A stretch of 64,000 bases of DNA. Source: Ectothiorhodospiraceae bacterium. Its GTDB lineage: Bacteria > Pseudomonadota > Gammaproteobacteria > HK1. The translations under genes were made by a program, and so were the position numbers. Position 1 is the stretch's first letter. Each line of letters starts with the position of its first letter. The DNA is taken from contig JACKNM010000004.1 of assembly GCA_024234875.1 (NCBI GenBank), positions 62,001 through 126,000 of the forward strand, in the 5' to 3' direction. This document shows, piece by piece, positions 59,713 through 64,000 of this stretch. The notes beneath the pieces are model-generated. The model worked only from the letters and a program-made list of their open reading frames with translations, did not search any database and had not been told where the DNA came from.

Positions 59713-60735
59713 ATGAATACGTATGCACGCCGCCCGAGCAGCAAGGACATCGCCCGCCTGGCCGGCGTCTCCCAGGCCACGGTGTCGCGGGTGATGTCGG
59801 GCCATCCGCACGTGCGCGAGGAGACCCGCGAGCGCGTGCTGGCGGTCATGCGCGCGGCGAACTACCAGCCGAACGCGATGGCGCGGGCGATGAAGACCCA
59901 GCTCAGCGGCACCGTCGGGGTCGTTGTCTCGCGAATCACCAACCCGGTGGTGCCCGAGATTCTCCAGGGGCTCGGTGTTCAGCTCAGTCGCCTCGGACGG
60001 CACGTCATCGTCTGGAACACCGACAGCGACGGCGAGGACGGCGTCGTCAGCGCCATTCGCCAATCGGTGGTCGAGGGACTGGTGTTCACCGCCGCGCGCG
60101 CCGGGTCGGCCGCGCTGACCGCCGCCCTCGAGCACCGGGTCAGCACCGTGCTGCTCAACCGCACCGTCGTGGACGCCGCCTGCGACCAGGTGAGCGCGGA
60201 CAACCACGGCGGTGCCGAGCGTCTCGCGCGCTACCTCGTCGGGGCCGGACGACGCCGGGTCGCGCTGGTCAACGGGCCGCTCGACCGCAGCACGCTGCGC
60301 GAGCGCGAGGCCGGCCTGCGGGCCGGACTCGCGGTCACCGGGCTCGGCATCGCCCGCGAGCACTACGTGAGCGCGCCGTTCGTGCACGAGGTCTTTCGTG
60401 ACTCGGCGATGCGCATGATGGCGCTGCCGGAGCCCCCGGACGTGATCTGCTGCGGCAACGACGTGATCGCGATGGGCGTGCTCTGCGGCCTTCGGGCGAG
60501 TGGGCGGCGCGTTCCGGAGGATGTCTGGGTGACCGGGTTCGACGGCATCGAGATGGCCGGATGGGACCTGTTCGACCTGACCACGGTCCGCCAGCCGATG
60601 GATCGCATGGTCGCGCTCGCGGTCGAGCGCCTGGTCGCCCGCCAGGCCGCCCCGGAGCGCGCTCCCGAGCTCACCCGATTCGAGACCGAGCTGGTGGTGC
60701 GCGGCACCACCGCGCACACGCCGGCCACGCACTGA
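59713..60735 (+). CDS. LacI family transcriptional regulator
   Basis: A 340-residue regulator: helix-turn-helix SKDIARLAGVSQATVSRVMSG, hinge helix YQPNAMARAMKTQLSGTVG, and a periplasmic-binding-like effector domain (GVVVSRITNPVVPEILQGL ... VICCGNDVIAMGVL ... VWVTGFDGIEMAGWDLFDL). An ATACGTAT operator lies at the promoter and a second covers codons 1-5, so it is probably autoregulated and controls the TRAP transporter downstream (95 bases). The effector is likely a carboxylate, sugar acid or related TRAP substrate. ATG 59713 is the only start that leaves the helix-turn-helix intact. Confidence 0.92.
   Translation: MNTYARRPSSKDIARLAGVSQATVSRVMSGHPHVREETRERVLAVMRAANYQPNAMARAMKTQLSGTVGVVVSRITNPVVPEILQGLGVQLSRLGRHVIVWNTDSDGEDGVVSAIRQSVVEGLVFTAARAGSAALTAALEHRVSTVLLNRTVVDAACDQVSADNHGGAERLARYLVGAGRRRVALVNGPLDRSTLREREAGLRAGLAVTGLGIAREHYVSAPFVHEVFRDSAMRMMALPEPPDVICCGNDVIAMGVLCGLRASGRRVPEDVWVTGFDGIEMAGWDLFDLTTVRQPMDRMVALAVERLVARQAAPERAPELTRFETELVVRGTTAHTPATH
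59714..59727. promoter_or_regulatory. Second LacI-type operator, inside the start of the regulator gene
   Basis: TGAATACGTATGCA shares the ATACGTAT core with the site at 59649-59662 and lies within codons 1-5 of the regulator. Centres are 65 bases apart, about six helical turns, which suits a looped repressor complex. Confidence 0.5.
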
Positions 60736-60830
60736 GCACGAGGCGGCATCCGACAGGCCGACGGCCGAGAGACGTCTCCCGCGACCCGCCACGGGCACGA
60801 GGAGACCGCAGACCCCACAGGAGGAAGGAC

Positions 60831-61922
60831 ATGAGCAAGACCAATCGACGGCGATTCCTCGCAGCCGGCGCCGCCGGGACCGCGGCGGCGACCATCGGCG
60901 CCCCGGCGTTCGCGCAGGGCAAGCGCACCCTGCGCATGGTGACCGGCTGGCCGAAGAAGTTCCCCGGTCTCGGTGCGGCCTCCGACCGCATCGCCCAGTT
61001 CATCACCGAGGCGACCGACGGCCGACTGACGGTCAAGGTCTACTCCGCCGGCGAGCTGGTGCCGCCGTTCGAGGCCTTCGACGCGGTGGCGAGCGGCACC
61101 GCCGACATGTACCACGCCGCCGAGTACTACTGGCAGGGCAAGACCCCGGCATTCAACTTCTTCGCCGGCGTCCCCTTCGGCATGACCACCGCCGAGCACA
61201 ACGCCTGGATCTACCACCGCGGCGGGCAGGAGCTGTGGCAAGAGCTCTCGGCCGGGTTCGGGGTGATCGCCTTCGCCGCCGGCAACAGCAGTTGTCAGGC
61301 CGGCGGCTGGTTCAACAAGGAGATCAACTCCATCGACGACTTCAAGGGGCTGAAGATGCGCATCCCCGGCTTCGGCGGGAAGGTCGTCGAGGCGGTCGGT
61401 GGCGCCGCGGTGATGCTGCCGGGCGGCGAGATCTTCCAGGCGCTGCAGTCCGGCACCGTCGACGCGGCGGAGATGGCCGGACCGTGGATCGATCTCGGCT
61501 TCGGCTTCTACAAGGCCGCCAAGTACTTCTACAACCCGGGCTTCCAGGAGCCGACCTCGGCCGAGAGCCTGGGCGTGAACCTCGAGCTCTGGAACTCCCT
61601 CGGCAAGGCCGACCAGCGGGTGATCCAGCTCGCCGCAGCGACCGAGAACGTGATGAACCCGGCCGACTTCATCGCCAACCACTCGCGGTCGCTGGACGTG
61701 TTGCTCAAGCAGCACGGGGTCCAGCTTCGCGCGTACCCCGACGACGTGATGGTGGCGCTCGGCAAGGCGACCGGGCCGGTGCTCGCCGAGGCCGCGAATC
61801 ACGACGCGCTGACGAGGAAGATCTACGACAGCTACATGGCGTTCCTGCGCGAGGTCTCGGCCTGGACCACGCAGAGCGAGGGCGCATACCTCAAGGCGCG
61901 GGCGCTGGTGATGGCCGGCTGA
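60831..61922 (+). CDS. TRAP transporter substrate-binding protein (DctP type), Tat-exported
   Basis: A 363-residue DctP-family receptor with twin-arginine signal NRRRFLAAGAAGTAAATIGA. The mature domain has LRMVTGWPKKFPGLGAASDR, EAFDAVASGTADMYHAAEYYW, the conserved Arg site in LKMRIPGFGGKVVEAVGG, and PGGEIFQALQSGTVDAAEMA. The FPG and YYW features are those of the mannitol/chloroaromatic and keto-acid subgroup of TRAP receptors. GGAGGAAGG precedes ATG 60831. It binds a carboxylate in the periplasm and hands it to the DctQM membrane pair downstream. Confidence 0.9.
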   Translation: MSKTNRRRFLAAGAAGTAAATIGAPAFAQGKRTLRMVTGWPKKFPGLGAASDRIAQFITEATDGRLTVKVYSAGELVPPFEAFDAVASGTADMYHAAEYYWQGKTPAFNFFAGVPFGMTTAEHNAWIYHRGGQELWQELSAGFGVIAFAAGNSSCQAGGWFNKEINSIDDFKGLKMRIPGFGGKVVEAVGGAAVMLPGGEIFQALQSGTVDAAEMAGPWIDLGFGFYKAAKYFYNPGFQEPTSAESLGVNLELWNSLGKADQRVIQLAAATENVMNPADFIANHSRSLDVLLKQHGVQLRAYPDDVMVALGKATGPVLAEAANHDALTRKIYDSYMAFLREVSAWTTQSEGAYLKARALVMAG

Positions 61923-62001
61923 CGCGAAGCTTCGTGCCGCCACGCCCGAGCCGTCGGAGACCCGGCCGGGCGCGGCGGCACGCGCGCGAAGGGATTGGAC
62001 C

Positions 62002-62544
62002 ATGCGGGCATTGCGCGTCGTGGAAGCGGCGGTTCGAGCGCTCGGACGGGCGGTGGCGTGGCTCTGTGCCGCGCTGGTCGGCTGCCAGGCGGTCGCGGTG
62101 TGCCTGCGCTACGTCTTCGGTGTCGGCGCGATCGGGTTGCAGGAGGCGGTGATCTACTGCCACGCGCTGCTGTTCCTTTGCGGCGCGGCGTACGTGCTCC
62201 AGCTCGACGGCCACGTTCGAGTCGACATCGTCTACGGCCGGCTGCGTGGGCGGGCGCGTCGAGCGGTCGATCTCGTCGGCCTCGCCCTGTTCGTGATCCC
62301 GACCGCGGCGGTGATCGGGACGAGTAGCTGGTCCTACGTGGCGCGCGCCTGGGCGAGCCTCGAAGGCTCGCGTCAGGCGGGCGGGCTCCCCGCCATCTAC
62401 CTGCTGAAGAGCGCGATCCTGGTGTTCGCCGTCGCCCTGGTGCTGCAGGCGCTGGCGACGATCGCACGCATCGTCACCGGCACCGCAAGCGATGCCTGGA
62501 CCGGGGGCGATCCGGATACACCACGTCCGGAGACACCACGGTGA
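62002..62544 (+). CDS. TRAP transporter small permease (DctQ type)
   Basis: A 180-residue protein with four membrane helices (VAWLCAALVGCQAVAVCLRY, IYCHALLFLCGAAYVLQL, LVGLALFVIPTAAVIGTSSW and KSAILVFAVALVLQALATIA), the usual plan of TRAP small subunits. HVRVDIVYGRLRGRARR after helix 2 is the conserved cytoplasmic loop. It starts at ATG 62002 with AAGGGA and overlaps the large permease by GTGA. It associates with DctM to form the sodium-driven membrane component. Confidence 0.88.
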   Translation: MRALRVVEAAVRALGRAVAWLCAALVGCQAVAVCLRYVFGVGAIGLQEAVIYCHALLFLCGAAYVLQLDGHVRVDIVYGRLRGRARRAVDLVGLALFVIPTAAVIGTSSWSYVARAWASLEGSRQAGGLPAIYLLKSAILVFAVALVLQALATIARIVTGTASDAWTGGDPDTPRPETPR

Positions 62545-64000
62545 GCCCCGAGGCGGTCGCGGTCTGCGCACTCTTCCTCTGCGCCTTCGCCGCCGTGCTC
62601 GCCGGCATCCCGGTCGCGTTCGCGCTCTCCGGGGCGGCGCTCGCGGTCGCCGGTGTCGCCGATCTCGTCGGGCTGTTCGATCTCGCCTTCCTCGGCGCGA
62701 TCCCGTCGCGGATCTTCGGCACCGCGATGTTCAACGAGGTGCTGACGGCAGTGCCCCTGTTCATCCTGATGGGGGTGGTCCTGGAGCGCAGTCGTATCGC
62801 CGAGGATCTGCTGACCAAGATGGCCGTCCTGTTCGGAGGCCTGCGCGGCGGGCTCGGGATCTCGGTGACCCTGGTCGGCACGCTGCTCGCGGCATCGACG
62901 GGAATCGTCGCCGCCACCGTCGTCGCGATGGGTCTGCTGAGCCTGCCAGCGATGCTCAAGCGCGGCTACGACCGTCCGCTCGCCTGCGGCGTGATCTGCG
63001 CCTCGGGGACCCTCGGTCAGATCATCCCGCCCTCCATCGTGCTGGTCTTTCTCGGGGATCAGCTCTCCGGCGCCTACATGGAGGCACAGCGCGAGGTCGG
63101 GAACTACGCGCCCGATCCACTCTCGGTCGGCGACCTCTTCGCCGGCGCGCTGATTCCCGGCTTGTTGCTCGCCGGCGGCTACGTGCTCTATCTCGTCACC
63201 ATGGCGGCGCTCAAGCCCGAGACCTGCCCGCCGATTCCGCTCGCGGAGCGTCGCGAGCGGGTTTCGCCAGCGGAGCTGGTGCGCACGCTGGTGGCGCCGA
63301 TCGTGCTCGTGGTCTCGGTCCTCGGCTCGATCCTCACCGGCATCGCGACGCCGACCGAGGCCGCGGGCATCGGCGCACTCGGCGCCATCTTGCTCGCGAG
63401 CCTGCGCCTCGCCGCCGACGGCGGCGACCCGAGAGGCGGGCGGGTGGTCCTCGCCGGCTTCGCCGCCGTCGCGCTGCTGCCCTTGCTCCGACTCGCCGGA
63501 GACCTCCGCCTCGGTCGCGACGACGCGACCACGACCGACACCGTGTTGATCGCCGTCGCGATGGTGGCCCTCACCGTCGCCGCCGCCGCCACCCTGACCG
63601 CCGCCGTGATGCTCGCCAGACGCGGCGTGCTGCGCCCCGCCTTCGAGTCGACGATGCGCCTGTGCGCCCTCGCCTTCTCGATCCTCATCGGCGCCACCAT
63701 CTTCTCGCTGGTGTTTCGCGGGCTCGGCGGCGACGACCTGGTGCTCGCGCTGATGGAGGACATCCCCGGCGGGGTCCACGGTGCGGTGCTCGCGGTGATG
63801 GCGGTGGTGTTCTTGCTCGGCTTCTTCCTCGACTTCATCGAGATCGTGTTCATCGTCATGCCGATCGTCGCCCCGGTGATCCTCAGGAGCGACATCGACC
63901 CGGTGTGGTTCGGCGTGCTCCTCGCCATCAACCTCCAGACCTCCTTCCTCACCCCGCCGTTCGGCTTCTCGTTGTTCTACCTGCGCGGCGTGGCCCCACC
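62541..64000 (+). CDS. TRAP transporter large permease (DctM type), 3' end outside window
   Basis: An open frame from GTG 62541 (GTGA overlap with the DctQ gene) runs off the right edge; at least 486 residues are visible. Helices include LFLCAFAAVLAGIPVAFALS, LTAVPLFILMGVVLERS, and GILVAATVVAMG-like segments; TLGQIIPPSIVLVF is the family's re-entrant loop, and LTPPFGF near the end is its second copy. An insertion with two extra helices (~280-350) places it in the larger, mannitol/chloroaromatic-type DctM subgroup, matching the binding protein. It couples substrate uptake to the sodium gradient. Confidence 0.9.
   Translation, partial: MSPEAVAVCALFLCAFAAVLAGIPVAFALSGAALAVAGVADLVGLFDLAFLGAIPSRIFGTAMFNEVLTAVPLFILMGVVLERSRIAEDLLTKMAVLFGGLRGGLGISVTLVGTLLAASTGIVAATVVAMGLLSLPAMLKRGYDRPLACGVICASGTLGQIIPPSIVLVFLGDQLSGAYMEAQREVGNYAPDPLSVGDLFAGALIPGLLLAGGYVLYLVTMAALKPETCPPIPLAERRERVSPAELVRTLVAPIVLVVSVLGSILTGIATPTEAAGIGALGAILLASLRLAADGGDPRGGRVVLAGFAAVALLPLLRLAGDLRLGRDDATTTDTVLIAVAMVALTVAAAATLTAAVMLARRGVLRPAFESTMRLCALAFSILIGATIFSLVFRGLGGDDLVLALMEDIPGGVHGAVLAVMAVVFLLGFFLDFIEIVFIVMPIVAPVILRSDIDPVWFGVLLAINLQTSFLTPPFGFSLFYLRGVAP

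Noticed and set aside
1..64000. Search for tRNA, rRNA, CRISPR, insertion sequences, att sites and phage genes
   Set aside because: None seen by reading; no direct-repeat arrays, no transposase motifs, no tRNA T-arm context that I could support.

Overview
The window is a gene-dense, high-GC (about 70% by eye) bacterial chromosome segment. It carries 53 protein-coding genes, two of them cut by the window edges. I see no rRNA, tRNA, CRISPR array, transposase or phage gene. No gene-free gap exceeds 300 bases; the largest are 59419-59712, 33968-34257, 44721-44996 and 20467-20698. The content is proteobacterial: twin-arginine binding proteins, TRAP and ABC uptake, NudC, an Aer-type PAS module, a FliA-like promoter, and CCCGGA...TCCGGG intergenic hairpins of a type common in gammaproteobacteria. 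Gammaproteobacterium is a lean, not a demonstration. Many genes overlap by ATGA or GTGA, so operons can be drawn with confidence.

Left part (1-13310). The window opens with the end of an aspartate kinase. A + strand acyl-CoA set follows: family III CoA-transferase, carboxyltransferase and a tiny biotin carrier. Facing it is a seven-gene minus-strand signalling operon (9356 down to 3419). It encodes a TPR protein, a receiver-like protein, a Ser/Thr kinase fused to a small GTPase, a roadblock-like protein, a true roadblock protein, an Aer-like PAS protein and a PhnD-like binding protein with no signal peptide. A sequence resembling a flagellar sigma-28 promoter lies just upstream. I consider this the strongest candidate for an undescribed system. 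An AhpD-like gene then diverges from two hydrolases.

Centre (13311-39504). This is a nitrogen and amide catabolism region. A hydantoinase/oxoprolinase pair (hyuA-hyuB) is transcribed toward a polar amino acid ABC transporter and diverges from a PLP D-amino-acid lyase-like gene. Next come an APH-fold kinase overlapping a class III aminotransferase (the hydroxylysine or ethanolamine kinase/phospho-lyase pattern), a DEAD-box helicase, and periplasmic DsrE and rhodanese proteins. A compact operon of enoyl-CoA hydratase, APH kinase, GT4 glycosyltransferase and histidine phosphatase diverges from an acyl-CoA ligase. An ArgD-like aminotransferase diverges from a second hyuA-hyuB pair, which is coupled to an Old Yellow Enzyme gene.

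Right part (39505-64000). An HD-domain protein, a DHA2 exporter and an eight-LysM M23 endopeptidase lie on the minus strand. NudC and an M20 amidohydrolase lie on the plus strand. A rhodanese is coupled to a cold-shock/transmembrane/excalibur protein. A ten-gene minus-strand operon (58663 down to 48430) is headed by a GntR/HutC regulator and holds a DUF3604-type protein, an SsuABC-like importer, three Gfo/Idh/MocA oxidoreductases and a dienelactone-hydrolase-like enzyme. It looks like a regulated uptake and catabolic pathway for an unknown substrate. After a Cys-rich secreted protein, the window ends with a LacI-type regulator flanked by its own operators and driving a TRAP transporter, whose large permease runs off the right edge.
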